From the NCBI RefSeq assembly GCF_003096015.2, contig NZ_CP029185.2, positions 1-64,000 of the forward strand: a DNA stretch of 64,000 nucleotides. The letters run 5' to 3'. Positions 1 through 9,516 of this stretch are shown piece by piece; within the stretch, counting starts at the first letter, position 1; each line of letters starts with the position of its first letter. Under the pieces are notes generated by a model. That model was not told the origin of the DNA and searched no databases. It saw only the letters and a list, made by a program, of their open reading frames with translations. The stretch comes from Limnobaculum parvum. Lineage in GTDB: Bacteria > Pseudomonadota > Gammaproteobacteria > Enterobacterales > Enterobacteriaceae. The position numbers and the translations under genes were made by a program.

Positions 1-1389
1 GTGTCACTTTCTCTTTGGCAGCAGTGCCTTGCCCGACTGCAAGATGAATTACCTGCCACAGAATTCAGTATGTGGATTCGTCCGTTACAGGCGGAACTGA
101 GTGACAATACACTCGCCCTTTACGCACCTAACCGATTTGTTCTGGATTGGGTTCGCGATAAATATCTAAATAATATTAATGCATTATTGAATGACTTCTG
201 CGGTACTGATGTGCCCCAACTGCGTTTTGAGGTGGGTACTAAACCACCGGCGCCGGTCGGTCGTCCGGCAAAAGTGAATACCAATGGAAACGGGCAAACC
301 AGTGCAGCTCGTCCTGCTGCAGTTCGCCCCAGTTGGGAAAGTACTTCGGCACAGCCGGAGCTCTCTTATCGTTCAGGTGTGAATCCTAAACATCAATTTG
401 ATAATTTCGTTGAGGGTAAATCTAACCAACTGGCTAGAGCTGCAGCTCGTCAAGTTGCAGATAATCCTGGCGGGGCTTATAACCCACTATTTTTATATGG
501 TGGAACTGGGCTGGGTAAAACCCATCTGTTACACGCGGTAGGCAATGGCATTATTGAGCGCAAGCCGAATGCTAAAGTTGTCTATATGCACTCTGAACGC
601 TTTGTTCAGGATATGGTGAAAGCATTACAAAATAACGCCATCGAAGAGTTTAAGCGTTACTATCGTTCTGTTGATGCATTACTCATTGATGATATTCAGT
701 TTTTTGCTAATAAAGAGCGTTCACAGGAAGAGTTTTTTCATACGTTTAATGCGTTACTGGAAGGTAACCAACAAATTATTCTTACCTCTGACCGTTACCC
801 GAAAGAGATTAATGGTGTCGAAGATCGTCTGAAATCCCGCTTCGGCTGGGGGTTGACGGTAGCCATTGAGCCTCCAGAGTTGGAAACTCGAGTCGCTATA
901 TTGATGAAGAAGGCGGATGAGAACGATATCCGACTGCCAGCAGAAGTCGCTTTTTTTATTGCCAAGCGCCTACGTTCTAATGTCCGGGAGCTAGAAGGGG
1001 CATTAAACCGAGTCATCGCCAATGCTAATTTTACTGGGCGTGCCATTACCATTGATTTTGTGCGTGAAGCCCTGAGGGATTTATTGGCGCTGCAAGAAAA
1101 GCTGGTTACTATAGATAATATCCAAAAAACGGTAGCGGAATATTACAAAATTAAGATCGCTGATTTGTTGTCTAAGCGGCGTTCCCGTTCCGTTGCCCGT
1201 CCGCGCCAAATGGCGATGGCATTGGCTAAAGAGTTGACCAACCATAGCTTACCGGAAATCGGTGATGCGTTTGGCGGCCGGGATCACACCACCGTGCTGC
1301 ACGCCTGTCGTAAAATAGAACAGTTGCGAGAGGAAAGCCACGACATCAAAGAAGATTTCTCTAACTTAATCAGAACATTATCATCATAA
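1..1389 (+). CDS. dnaA: Chromosomal replication initiator protein DnaA
   Basis: DnaA binds DnaA boxes at the origin, unwinds it in the ATP-bound form and recruits DnaB helicase. The 462-aa protein starts with GTG at base 1 and shows all four domains. Domain I is at about residues 1-90 and a variable, Ala/Pro/Thr-rich linker (domain II) at about 91-130. The AAA+ ATPase has its Walker A motif GGTGLGKT at 167-174 and Walker B aspartates at 230-231. The C-terminal DNA-binding domain carries the DnaA signature GGRDHTTVLHACRKI, with Asp428-His429 in the centre. Length matches enterobacterial DnaA. It is followed after 5 bp by dnaN, so the two are almost certainly cotranscribed. The promoter and any autoregulatory DnaA boxes lie upstream of the window and cannot be seen. 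GTG as start is usual for this gene in enterobacteria. Confidence 0.98.
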   Translation: MSLSLWQQCLARLQDELPATEFSMWIRPLQAELSDNTLALYAPNRFVLDWVRDKYLNNINALLNDFCGTDVPQLRFEVGTKPPAPVGRPAKVNTNGNGQTSAARPAAVRPSWESTSAQPELSYRSGVNPKHQFDNFVEGKSNQLARAAARQVADNPGGAYNPLFLYGGTGLGKTHLLHAVGNGIIERKPNAKVVYMHSERFVQDMVKALQNNAIEEFKRYYRSVDALLIDDIQFFANKERSQEEFFHTFNALLEGNQQIILTSDRYPKEINGVEDRLKSRFGWGLTVAIEPPELETRVAILMKKADENDIRLPAEVAFFIAKRLRSNVRELEGALNRVIANANFTGRAITIDFVREALRDLLALQEKLVTIDNIQKTVAEYYKIKIADLLSKRRSRSVARPRQMAMALAKELTNHSLPEIGDAFGGRDHTTVLHACRKIEQLREESHDIKEDFSNLIRTLSS

Positions 1390-1394
1390 CGCTT

Positions 1395-2495
1395 ATGAAA
1401 TTTATCATTGACCGTGAACATTTAATTAAGCCGCTGCAGCAAGTCAGCAGCCCGCTGGGTGGCCGCCCAACGTTGCCTATTCTTGGTAACCTTCTGATTC
1501 AAGTTACAGACGGTTATCTGTTACTTACCGGTACCGATCTCGAAATGGAGATGGTTGCTCGCATTACGCTGACTCAGCCTCATGAGCCAGGAGCGATTAC
1601 TGTTCCAGCGCGTAAATTCCTTGATATCTGTCGTGGGTTGCCCGACGGTGCAGAAATTAGTATCACTCAGGAAAACGATCGCATTCTGGTTCGGTCAGGC
1701 CGTAGCCGCTTCTCTCTCTCTACTCTGCCCGCGGCAGACTATCCGAATCTGGATGACTGGAAGAGTGAAGTGGAGTTTACGCTGCCTCAAGCTACGTTGA
1801 AGCGCTTAATTGAAGCGACCCAGTTTTCTATGGCACATCAAGATGTTCGTTACTATCTTAACGGCATGATGTTTGAAACTGAAGATGAAGAGCTGCGTAC
1901 GGTAGCCACCGACGGTCATCGTTTAGCCGTGTGTTCAATGTCAGTGGGCCAGAAACTACCTCCTCACGATGTGATTGTACCGCGCAAAGGGGTGCTCGAG
2001 CTGGTACGATTGCTGGATAGCAGCAATGGCGATCTGCGTCTGCAAATTGGCAGCAACAATATTCGTGCTCACGTTGGTGACTTTATTTTCACCTCCAAGC
2101 TGGTTGATGGTCGTTTCCCTGACTATCGCCGCGTACTGCCAAAAAATCCGGATAAAACACTGGAAGCTAACTGTGATGAGCTTAAGCAGGCATTTGCTCG
2201 TGCGGCGATTCTCTCTAATGAGAAGTTCCGCGGCGTGCGTCTGTATCTGAATCAGAATCAACTGAAAATCACTGCTAATAACCCAGAGCAGGAAGAAGCA
2301 GAAGAGATTCTGGATGTGGTGTATGGCGGTACCGATCTGGAAATCGGTTTTAACGTTAGCTATGTGTTGGACGTGCTGAACGCGCTTAAGTGTGAAGATG
2401 TGCGTTTACTGCTAACCGACTCAGTATCCAGTGTACAAATAGAAGACTGTGCTAACACCAGCGCGGCCTATGTTGTTATGCCAATGCGTCTATAA
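1395..2495 (+). CDS. dnaN: DNA polymerase III beta subunit (sliding clamp)
   Basis: The beta clamp forms a ring-shaped dimer on DNA and tethers replicative and repair polymerases through a hydrophobic pocket on each protomer. The 366-aa product begins MKFIIDREHLIKPLQQVS and ends YVVMPMRL, both typical of gammaproteobacterial clamps. The C-terminal VMPMRL belongs to the partner-binding pocket. Length equals the family norm, consistent with three clamp domains of about 120 residues each. The gene begins 5 bp after the dnaA stop and is followed by recF after 21 bp, so translation is probably coupled within the dnaA operon. No unusual insertions or missing segments were seen. Confidence 0.98.
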   Translation: MKFIIDREHLIKPLQQVSSPLGGRPTLPILGNLLIQVTDGYLLLTGTDLEMEMVARITLTQPHEPGAITVPARKFLDICRGLPDGAEISITQENDRILVRSGRSRFSLSTLPAADYPNLDDWKSEVEFTLPQATLKRLIEATQFSMAHQDVRYYLNGMMFETEDEELRTVATDGHRLAVCSMSVGQKLPPHDVIVPRKGVLELVRLLDSSNGDLRLQIGSNNIRAHVGDFIFTSKLVDGRFPDYRRVLPKNPDKTLEANCDELKQAFARAAILSNEKFRGVRLYLNQNQLKITANNPEQEEAEEILDVVYGGTDLEIGFNVSYVLDVLNALKCEDVRLLLTDSVSSVQIEDCANTSAAYVVMPMRL

Positions 2496-2516
2496 GCGGG
2501 GCTACTGTACCACTGA

Positions 2517-3602
2517 ATGGCTTTAACCCGCTTATTGATCAATGACTTCCGCAATATCGAATCGGCGGATCTCGCACCGTCCGCCGGCTTCAATTTCTTT
2601 GTCGGCCCTAACGGCAGCGGCAAGACTAGCGTACTGGAAGCAGTTTACACGCTCGGTCATGGTCGCGCCTTTCGTAGCTTGCAAACTGGGCGAGTTGTTC
2701 GTCATGAGCAGCAAGAATTCGTATTACATGGTAGAATAGCCGGTAATGAACGGGAGTTATCGGTTGGGTTACGTAAAAGCCGCCTTGGTGATACTAAAGT
2801 TCGTATTGATGGCAGTGATGACCATAAAGTCTCTGAGCTAGCCCAACTATTACCCATTCAGTTAATTACGCCAGAAGGGTTCACTCTATTAAACGGTGGT
2901 CCTAAATTTCGGCGAGCATTTTTAGACTGGGGCTGTTTTCATAGTGAGCCACACTTTTTTCATGGCTGGAGCAATCTCAGACGATTGCTGAAACAGCGAA
3001 ACGCAGCGCTGCGTCAAACCCATCGCTATTCGCAAATTCGTCCGTGGGATCAGGAACTCATCCCGCTGGCGATGCGTATTAGTGAATGGCGTGCAGCGTA
3101 TGCAGAAGCAATTGCACAGGATATTACCGCAACTTGTGCTGAGTTTTTACCGGAGTTCAACCTGTCATTTTCCTTCCAGCGCGGTTGGGATAAAGAGAGT
3201 GACTATGGTGAGCTTCTTGAGCGGCAGTTTGAGCGTGACCGGGCTTTGACTTATACGTCAGTGGGCCCACATAAAGCAGATTTTCGTATTCGTGCCGATG
3301 GAACGCCGGTGGAAGATTTGTTGTCGCGTGGCCAGCTCAAATTATTGATGTGTGCACTGCGTTTAGCTCAGGGGGAGTTTCTAACTCGCCAGAGTGGACG
3401 CCGTTGCCTCTATCTTATCGATGATTTTGCTTCTGAGCTTGATGTCCATCGCCGCAAACTGTTGGCAGATCGTTTAAAAGCCACTGGCGCTCAGGTTTTT
3501 GTCAGCGCCGTTAGTGCTGAACAGATCGCTGATATGATGGACAAAAAGGGCAAGATGTTCTCTGTAGAACATGGCAAAATAGAGCATCAACCACAGGATT
3601 AA
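2517..3602 (+). CDS. recF: DNA replication/repair protein RecF
   Basis: RecF is an SMC-like ATPase of the RecFOR pathway; it helps load RecA at single-strand gaps and supports replication restart. The 361-aa protein has Walker A GPNGSGKTS at residues 30-38. Near the C terminus it has an ABC-type signature (SRGQLKLLMCALRLAQ) and Walker B followed by a D-loop (CLYLIDDFASELD), as expected for the family. Length is normal. It starts at ATG 2517, 21 bp after dnaN, and gyrB begins 19 bp downstream, preserving the ancestral dnaA-dnaN-recF-gyrB order. The Shine-Dalgarno sequence before the ATG is weak, which fits low expression by coupling to dnaN. Confidence 0.97.
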   Translation: MALTRLLINDFRNIESADLAPSAGFNFFVGPNGSGKTSVLEAVYTLGHGRAFRSLQTGRVVRHEQQEFVLHGRIAGNERELSVGLRKSRLGDTKVRIDGSDDHKVSELAQLLPIQLITPEGFTLLNGGPKFRRAFLDWGCFHSEPHFFHGWSNLRRLLKQRNAALRQTHRYSQIRPWDQELIPLAMRISEWRAAYAEAIAQDITATCAEFLPEFNLSFSFQRGWDKESDYGELLERQFERDRALTYTSVGPHKADFRIRADGTPVEDLLSRGQLKLLMCALRLAQGEFLTRQSGRRCLYLIDDFASELDVHRRKLLADRLKATGAQVFVSAVSAEQIADMMDKKGKMFSVEHGKIEHQPQD

Positions 3603-3621
3603 TAGTGAGCGAGAAACGCTA

Positions 3622-6042
3622 ATGTCGAATACATATGATTCCTCAAGTATCAAGGTTTTAAAAGGTCTGGATGCGGTACGTAAACGCCCAGGCATGTATA
3701 TCGGTGACACCGACGATGGTACCGGTCTGCACCACATGGTATTTGAGGTTGTCGATAACGCAATCGACGAAGCGCTGGCTGGCTACTGTAAAGACATCGT
3801 TGTGACTATTCACAGCGATAACTCCGTTTCCGTGCAGGATGATGGTCGTGGTATTCCTACCGGCATTCACGAAGAGGAAGGCGTTTCTGCCGCAGAGGTC
3901 ATTATGACCGTACTACATGCCGGCGGTAAGTTTGATGATAACTCGTATAAAGTATCCGGCGGTTTGCACGGCGTGGGTGTTTCGGTCGTCAATGCGCTGT
4001 CTGACAAACTGGAACTGGTTATCGACCGTGAGGGTAAAACCCATAAGCAAATCTATCGCGGTGGTGTGCCGGAAGCACCTCTGAAAGTGGTAGGCGATGC
4101 GGATAGAAGCGGTACTCGCGTTCGTTTTTGGCCTAGTCCAGACACCTTCACTACTAACCTTGAATTTCAATACGACATTTTGGCTAAACGCTTACGCGAG
4201 CTGTCGTTCCTGAACTCCGGGGTCTCTATCAAACTGGATGATGAGCGCGATGATAAGCATGACCACTTCCATTATGAAGGCGGCATCAAGGCGTTCGTAG
4301 AATACCTAAATCGCAATAAAAATCCGATTCATCCATCCGTATTCTATTTCACGCATCAGAGTGAAAAAGACGGTATCAACGTAGAAGTTTCTCTACAGTG
4401 GAATGATGGTTTCCAAGAGAACATCTATTGCTTTACCAACAATATTCCACAGCGTGATGGTGGTACTCATCTGGCAGGTTTCCGTGCTGCAATGACCCGC
4501 ACGCTGAATAACTATATGGAAAAAGAGGGTTACAGCAAAAAAGCCAAAGTCAGTGCTACCGGTGATGATGCCCGTGAAGGCCTGATTGCTGTGGTGTCGG
4601 TTAAAGTGCCAGATCCGAAATTCTCTTCACAGACTAAAGATAAGCTGGTCTCCTCAGAGGTTAAATCTGCTGTTGAATCCATCATGGCGGAAAAACTGTC
4701 TGATTACCTGCTGGAAAACCCAAGCGATGCCAAAATCGTGGTAGGTAAAATTATCGATGCAGCGCGTGCTCGTGAAGCGGCACGTAAAGCGCGTGAAATG
4801 ACTCGTCGTAAAGGGGCATTAGATTTAGGCGGTCTGCCGGGTAAACTGGCAGACTGTCAGGAACGAGACCCCGCACTGTCTGAACTCTACTTAGTGGAAG
4901 GGGACTCCGCGGGCGGCTCTGCCAAGCAGGGACGTAACCGTAAAAATCAGGCGATTCTGCCGCTGAAAGGGAAAATCCTCAACGTTGAGAAAGCACGCTT
5001 CGACAAGATGCTCTCTTCTCAAGAAGTGGCAACCCTGATTACTGCGTTAGGCTGCGGTATTGGTCGTGATGAATACAACCCGGATAAGCTGCGTTATCAC
5101 AGTATCATTATCATGACCGATGCTGACGTGGATGGTTCACACATTCGTACCCTGCTACTGACTTTCTTCTATCGTCAAATGCCGGAAGTGATTGAGCGTG
5201 GCTATATCTATATTGCCCAACCACCGTTGTATAAAGTGAAGAAAGGCAAGCAAGAGCAGTACATCAAAGATGATGAAGCGATGGATCAGTACCAGATCAC
5301 CACCGCGTTAGATGGTGCTTCATTGTTTGTGAACCCACAGGCTCCTGCGTTAGCGGGTGAGCCTTTGGAGCGTTTGGTCGCAGAGTATTACAGCGTCCAG
5401 AAGATGCTCAAGCGCATGGAACGTCGTACACCGTTGGCACTGCTGAATCAACTGGTCTACCAGTCGACACTGAGTGAAGAAATCTTGGCTGATAAGGCTA
5501 AAACTCAGGGGTGGGTTGAATCGCTGGTTAATATTCTTAATGAGAAAGAGCAACATGGCAGTACTTATATTGCTCTGGTTCAGGAAAACAGCGAGCGGGC
5601 TATTTTCGAGCCGCTTATTCGTATCCGTACTCATGGTGTAGACACGGATTACAACCTGAATATTGATTTTGTATTGGGCAGTGAATATCGCAAGATGTGC
5701 CACTTGGGTGAGCAACTGCGTGGTTTGATTGAAGATGATGCCTTTATTGAGCGTGGCGAGCGCCGTCAGCCAGTGAGCTCCTTCGAGCAGGCTCTTGATT
5801 GGTTAGTTAAGGAATCACGCCGTGGGTTATCTATTCAGCGCTATAAAGGTCTGGGAGAGATGAACCCAGAGCAGTTGTGGGAAACCACTATGGACCCTGA
5901 AGGACGTCGTATGCTGCAAGTAACGATTAAAGATGCGATTGCTGCCGATCAGCTGTTCACTACGCTGATGGGGGATGAGGTTGAACCTCGCCGCGCCTTT
6001 ATCGAGCAAAATGCGCTGAAGGTTGCTAACTTGGACGTGTAG
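3622..6042 (+). CDS. gyrB: DNA gyrase subunit B
   Basis: GyrB is the ATPase subunit of the A2B2 DNA gyrase that introduces negative supercoils. The 806-aa protein contains the GHKL ATPase region, including VVDNAIDEALAG and the glycine-rich lid around GGLHGVGVSVVNALS. A transducer domain follows. The TOPRIM domain has the EGDSAGGSAKQGRNRKNQA stretch and the metal-binding DADVDGSHI motif. The C-terminal part ends with QRYKGLGEMNPEQLWETTMDP. The length is that of E. coli-type GyrB, including the roughly 170-residue insertion in the C-terminal part that marks Gram-negative gyrases. It is the last gene of the operon and is followed by a strong intrinsic terminator at 6078-6101. No sign of novobiocin- or quinolone-type substitutions can be judged by eye. 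Confidence 0.98.
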   Translation: MSNTYDSSSIKVLKGLDAVRKRPGMYIGDTDDGTGLHHMVFEVVDNAIDEALAGYCKDIVVTIHSDNSVSVQDDGRGIPTGIHEEEGVSAAEVIMTVLHAGGKFDDNSYKVSGGLHGVGVSVVNALSDKLELVIDREGKTHKQIYRGGVPEAPLKVVGDADRSGTRVRFWPSPDTFTTNLEFQYDILAKRLRELSFLNSGVSIKLDDERDDKHDHFHYEGGIKAFVEYLNRNKNPIHPSVFYFTHQSEKDGINVEVSLQWNDGFQENIYCFTNNIPQRDGGTHLAGFRAAMTRTLNNYMEKEGYSKKAKVSATGDDAREGLIAVVSVKVPDPKFSSQTKDKLVSSEVKSAVESIMAEKLSDYLLENPSDAKIVVGKIIDAARAREAARKAREMTRRKGALDLGGLPGKLADCQERDPALSELYLVEGDSAGGSAKQGRNRKNQAILPLKGKILNVEKARFDKMLSSQEVATLITALGCGIGRDEYNPDKLRYHSIIIMTDADVDGSHIRTLLLTFFYRQMPEVIERGYIYIAQPPLYKVKKGKQEQYIKDDEAMDQYQITTALDGASLFVNPQAPALAGEPLERLVAEYYSVQKMLKRMERRTPLALLNQLVYQSTLSEEILADKAKTQGWVESLVNILNEKEQHGSTYIALVQENSERAIFEPLIRIRTHGVDTDYNLNIDFVLGSEYRKMCHLGEQLRGLIEDDAFIERGERRQPVSSFEQALDWLVKESRRGLSIQRYKGLGEMNPEQLWETTMDPEGRRMLQVTIKDAIAADQLFTTLMGDEVEPRRAFIEQNALKVANLDV

Positions 6043-6077
6043 TTAGCGGATTGTCGGATCCAGTCAGCAAAAACATG

Positions 6078-6101
6078 AAAGGAGCCAATTGGCTCCTTTT
6101 A
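6078..6101 (+). terminator. Rho-independent terminator after gyrB
   Basis: A perfect 22-bp palindrome (aaaggagccaa / ttggctccttt) lies 36 bp after the gyrB stop and runs into TTTTATTGTTTGTTTG. The flanking A and T tracts make it a potential terminator on both strands. It closes the dnaA-gyrB operon. Confidence 0.9.
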
Positions 6102-6376
6102 TTGTTTGTTTGACCCGTCCTAAATAACGTTGACATATTTTCCAGAGGTTTTAAGGCGAATATGATGAAACAATATGTTAAATGCACGTTGAGGGGCATG
6201 AAGGCCAATAGAACGAAAACGTACGCTAAGCTTAGTTTTCGTATGCTAAAGGGTGTACATATAGAAATTAGTTTTATAACTATATGAAAAATAAATTATT
6301 TACTTTCTTTGGCGCATGAGATTTGGCAGTCAGCAATGACCTGCCAAATTTTCAGGGGGAGAAAAAAGCGTTGCTA
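6102..6376. other. Intergenic region between gyrB and the dehydrogenase gene
   Basis: This is gene-free DNA between convergent genes. Besides the terminators it holds two short perfect dyads. One has arms ACGAAAAC and GTTTTCGT at 6213-6220 and 6235-6242 around a 14-nt loop that itself contains TAAGCTTA. The other has arms CATATAG and CTATATG at 6258-6264 and 6280-6286. No open reading frame here resembles a known protein. Function is unknown; hairpin-rich decayed sequence is a possible reading. Confidence 0.5.
6321..6349. terminator. Stem-loop, probable terminator between convergent transcripts
   Basis: Nine-base perfect arms ATTTGGCAG and CTGCCAAAT enclose an 11-nt loop that can extend the stem by three pairs with one bulged base. 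The element lies 28 bp beyond the stop of the minus-strand dehydrogenase gene. On the plus strand it is followed by TTTTC; on the minus strand there is no T-run. It may therefore act as a weak or partly Rho-assisted terminator. Confidence 0.5.
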
Positions 6377-7390
6377 TCAGTCAGAAATTTTGATGACGAT
6401 TTTACCGAATGCACCTCGAGAAAGGTGTTTGAATGCTTCAACCGCCTCACTGAAATTATAAATCTGCTCAATCACCGGCTTGATATTGTGCTGATCGAGG
6501 AACGGGTTCATACGATCAAATGATGAACGTGGTGCAACAGCAATCCCACGGATAGTCGTCTGGCGGAAAATCATTGGCATCAGATCAAGCTGAGATGTCT
6601 GGCCAGTCAGAAAGCCGACCTGAGCAATAGTACCGGCAACTTTTGTCGCGGCAACCGATTGATTAATGCCATTGCCTCCGGCAACCTCTACCGTAATGTC
6701 AGCTCCTTTACCATTGGTCAACTCAAGGACTTTCTTTTCCCAGTCGGGATACTTTTTATAGTTGATCCCCTCATCGGCGCCCAGTGACTTAATACGCTCA
6801 AGATTGGCATCATTACTGGACGTCGCAATGACGTGTGCACCGAACGCATGTGCAATCTGTGCAGCAAAAACAGATACTCCCCCCGTTCCTTGTATTAGAA
6901 CCGTTTGTCCGGGTTGCAGGTTGCCGATATCCATCAGGGAATACCATGCGGTCAGCGCTGCGATAGGGAGTGTTGAGGCTTCCTCATCGGTCATGTTTTC
7001 TGGGGCTTTGACTGCGCTGTTCTCATGAATGATCATATATTCTGCTAGGCCACCAGGTAGTGGCATCCCCATACACCACGCCGGCTCATCGGCCGCAGGC
7101 TCACCGTCTAACCAGCGTGAATACAGATGTGAATTAACACGTTCGCCTGTGCTGAAGCGGGTTACCCCCTCACCAACAGCGACAATGGTTCCCGCCGCAT
7201 CGGAAACAGGAATAAGTGCTTTGGGAACCAGATGAGGTTCATAAAACCCCTCCACAATCGCCTTATCTCTAAAATTCAGGGAAACCGCACCCACTTTAAT
7301 CAAAAGTTCACCTGGCCCCGGCGTTGGCGTCTCAACTTCTTCAAGTTGCAAATTTTCTAGACCGAAATCTTTCAATAACCATGCTTTCAT
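6377..7390 (-). CDS. Medium-chain dehydrogenase/reductase (quinone-reductase type), NAD(P)-dependent
   Basis: The product belongs to the MDR superfamily near the quinone oxidoreductase group (COG0604-like), which reduces quinones, enals or similar carbonyl compounds with NAD(P)H in the cytosol. From the ATG at 7390 the protein is 337 aa. It has the N-terminal GroES-like fold with SLNFRD at about 38-42. It also has the nucleotide-binding motif GTGGVS at 168-173, followed by AAQIAHAFGAHVIATSS. The usual catalytic zinc Cys/His set of alcohol dehydrogenases is not evident, favouring a zinc-independent reductase. An in-frame ATG 72 bp further upstream would add 24 Lys/His-rich residues unlike the family, so I chose the internal start, which gives the canonical MKAWLLKDFG opening. 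It is divergent from a LysR-type regulator, its likely controller. The substrate cannot be told from sequence. Confidence 0.88.
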   Translation of the reverse strand: MKAWLLKDFGLENLQLEEVETPTPGPGELLIKVGAVSLNFRDKAIVEGFYEPHLVPKALIPVSDAAGTIVAVGEGVTRFSTGERVNSHLYSRWLDGEPAADEPAWCMGMPLPGGLAEYMIIHENSAVKAPENMTDEEASTLPIAALTAWYSLMDIGNLQPGQTVLIQGTGGVSVFAAQIAHAFGAHVIATSSNDANLERIKSLGADEGINYKKYPDWEKKVLELTNGKGADITVEVAGGNGINQSVAATKVAGTIAQVGFLTGQTSQLDLMPMIFRQTTIRGIAVAPRSSFDRMNPFLDQHNIKPVIEQIYNFSEAVEAFKHLSRGAFGKIVIKISD

Positions 7391-7482
7391 TTTCTGTCGT
7401 TTCCACTTTGTATGTGTAAGATGCGGCAATGATAAAGAGGGATGCCTGTGGGAAAAAGCCATAGAAAATTACTTCAGTGTTA

Positions 7483-7514
7483 TTGCAAGGGAAACAATCC
7501 GGCTGGGGTATAAT
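7483..7514 (+). promoter_or_regulatory. Candidate promoter of the LysR-type gene
   Basis: A perfect TATAAT at 7509-7514 lies 51 bp before the LysR ATG. The best -35 match is TTGCAA at 7483-7488, but the spacer is 20 bp, longer than ideal. It sits in the 175-bp divergent intergenic region, where a LysR binding site would also be expected. I could not assign a convincing T-N11-A operator. Confidence 0.4.
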
Positions 7515-7565
7515 CTCCGATATCAGTCATCAGTGGGTGGGATTTTCCTGCGGAGAATAAAAGAT

Positions 7566-8471
7566 ATGCGTTCTAACATGCTCGAGTTAATGAATGTTTT
7601 TGTTCATGTTGCCGAGCTACGCAGCTTCACTAAAGCCGCTGATGCCTTACAGTTACATCGTCCTGCGGTCAGTAAAGCCATACAACAACTGGAGGATGAT
7701 TTAGGCGTTAAATTGCTGCATCGCACTACGCGTAGCCTGAGTATGACGGTGGAAGGAGATGAAATTTATCAAAGAGCAAAAGCACTGCTAACCGACGTCA
7801 ACGAAATGATGGCTTCTGTTTCCCCGAGTCAACCACCTCGCGGACGTCTTCGTATCGATGCTCCACTGGCATTGACGCACGCTATCCTAGTTCCATCTTT
7901 AGGTGGATTTCAGGCTATCTACCCTCAAATTGAAGTTGTACTCACCGCTTCGGACCGCATAACGGATCTGATTTCAGAAGGGATAGACTGTGTTATTCGT
8001 CTGGGGGAACTTGATGATTCAAGTTTTATCTCACGCCGTGTGGGTAATATTCGTATGGCTACCTGTGCTGCTTCATCATATTTGGAAAAATACGGCATTC
8101 CCTTGACGCCGGATGATCTCGTGCAACACAAAGCCGTTAATTTTTTTAGTGAACACAGCCGTGAAGTTATGGAATGGAAGTTCAAAATGAATGGGGAAGT
8201 TATCTCGCGACGACCAGAAAGCGGCATGTTAGTTAACAATTCAGATGTGCTGCTATCTTGCGGTCTGGCTGGTCTGGGTATACTTCATGCTTTGAGTACT
8301 GCGTTGGAACCCCATATCCAGTCCGGCGAACTGACAGAAGTATTAACTGACTATGCAACCGTAACTAAACCCGTTTCCATTTTGTACCCTGACCGGCAGT
8401 ACCTATCACCTAAAGTCCGGGTATTTATAGACTGGTTCTGCGAAATATTTGCAAAACAGCATCAACGTTAA
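7566..8471 (+). CDS. LysR-family transcriptional regulator
   Basis: This is a 301-aa LysR-type regulator. The N-terminal winged HTH is at residues 5-63 (SFTKAADALQLHRPAVSKAI and a conserved Arg-Thr-Thr-Arg-Ser segment). A helical linker follows, then a periplasmic-binding-protein-like effector domain from about 95 to 295, beginning GRLRIDAPLALTHAILVPSL and resembling the CrgA-like subgroup. I prefer the ATG at 7566, which has GGAG 10 bp upstream; an in-frame upstream start at 7533 would add an untypical 11-residue tail. The gene is divergent from the MDR oxidoreductase at 6377-7390 with 175 bp between them, the standard arrangement for a LysR regulator and its target. The inducer is unknown. 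No clear terminator follows; the transcript would run toward the AT-rich region upstream of the adhesin. Confidence 0.9.
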   Translation: MRSNMLELMNVFVHVAELRSFTKAADALQLHRPAVSKAIQQLEDDLGVKLLHRTTRSLSMTVEGDEIYQRAKALLTDVNEMMASVSPSQPPRGRLRIDAPLALTHAILVPSLGGFQAIYPQIEVVLTASDRITDLISEGIDCVIRLGELDDSSFISRRVGNIRMATCAASSYLEKYGIPLTPDDLVQHKAVNFFSEHSREVMEWKFKMNGEVISRRPESGMLVNNSDVLLSCGLAGLGILHALSTALEPHIQSGELTEVLTDYATVTKPVSILYPDRQYLSPKVRVFIDWFCEIFAKQHQR

Positions 8472-8695
8472 GCAAATCATAAACCTCAGCGAAAATATTC
8501 AGGCGTCGTAAAAGTCGTTTGCTACCACCCTCACATAAAAAATCCTAACAATACATATTCTCCTTTATTTCCCGAAAATACTTAAAAAGGTTTTTACGCA
8601 AGAGATAAAAGGGGCGTAATAATCAATCAGTATCTTGCGTAATAAAATTGTAGTTTGGAGAGTTATTCTTACTGTTTACTTATTTATATTAATTT

Positions 8696-8843
8696 ATTTT
8701 TTGCGATTAAAAATGTGAAATTAAATATTGATATTATTTTCATATCAAGATTGTTGTAAAAATAAATTATTTTATATCGATATTTACCCATATTCTTACC
8801 AATTAATCTTTTTTGTGGCTAAGTGATTTTTTGCGATTAAAAA
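8696..8843 (+). repeat. 18-bp direct repeat pair upstream of adhesin 1
   Basis: The sequence attttttgcgattaaaaa occurs at 8696-8713 and again, identically, at 8826-8843. The two copies are offset by 130 bp. The TGCGATT core within T/A flanks is not simply low-complexity sequence. It may be a paired binding site for a regulator. No copy was seen upstream of adhesin 2. Confidence 0.6.
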
Positions 8844-9516
8844 GTAATATGCAAAAATTTAAAGTAAATATAAGCATATTTACTTATAAAATCAGAGTTA
8901 AATTTTAATTAATTAATTGAATTTTAATGATAAATTAATTTTATTTGATGCGTTAAAATAGGCGATTTGGAGAGAATATCAATTCCTGATGATATGCTTG
9001 GGGTTAGTTGTGGATAACCTGAGAGTAAAAGAGTAATTTTTCATATGATAGAAAAATTCGAGGGTGAATTTTATTGGTTTCGTTGTTTATGTAAAATATA
9101 GCCATATCTGTATATTTTAATGTTAATTTAATTTTTATTGTATGATTTTATTGAGTTTATTTTATATTTCTTAATATTTCTTAAATTTTCCCAATGATGT
9201 AAAAATTATTTAAAACAACGCATTTTTATGGTTTATTTAATTTTTTTATTGTAATTATTATTGTTATTAAACCATATAAATTGTTTTGTTGGGTGTTTTA
9301 AGCTGGTTTGGTGTATTTATTTTGAAATAAAAAACTAATTTATGTCGATTGTTGCATTACTTAGTTCGCATACTCCTTTTCTTATGGGGTAATATGTATG
9401 TTGTTTATGCATAGTGCCCATATACCCTAAAAATGTGGCCTTAAATAACACGAATTCAGTGTGGTAGAGGATTTTTATCACGCAGGAATGCTAATTTTTT
9501 ATTAGAAATCGTTAGC

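Noticed and set aside
7391..7462. N-terminal extension of the dehydrogenase from the upstream in-frame ATG
   Set aside because: The extra 24 residues are unlike the family, and the internal ATG gives the standard N terminus.
9009..9017. Consensus DnaA box (TTATCCACA on the minus strand) in the AT-rich region downstream of gyrB, suggesting an origin
   Set aside because: Only one perfect box is visible, with no cluster, no 13-mer-type repeats and no GATC enrichment. In enterobacteria oriC lies elsewhere, near mnmG. One match in 64 kb is expected by chance.
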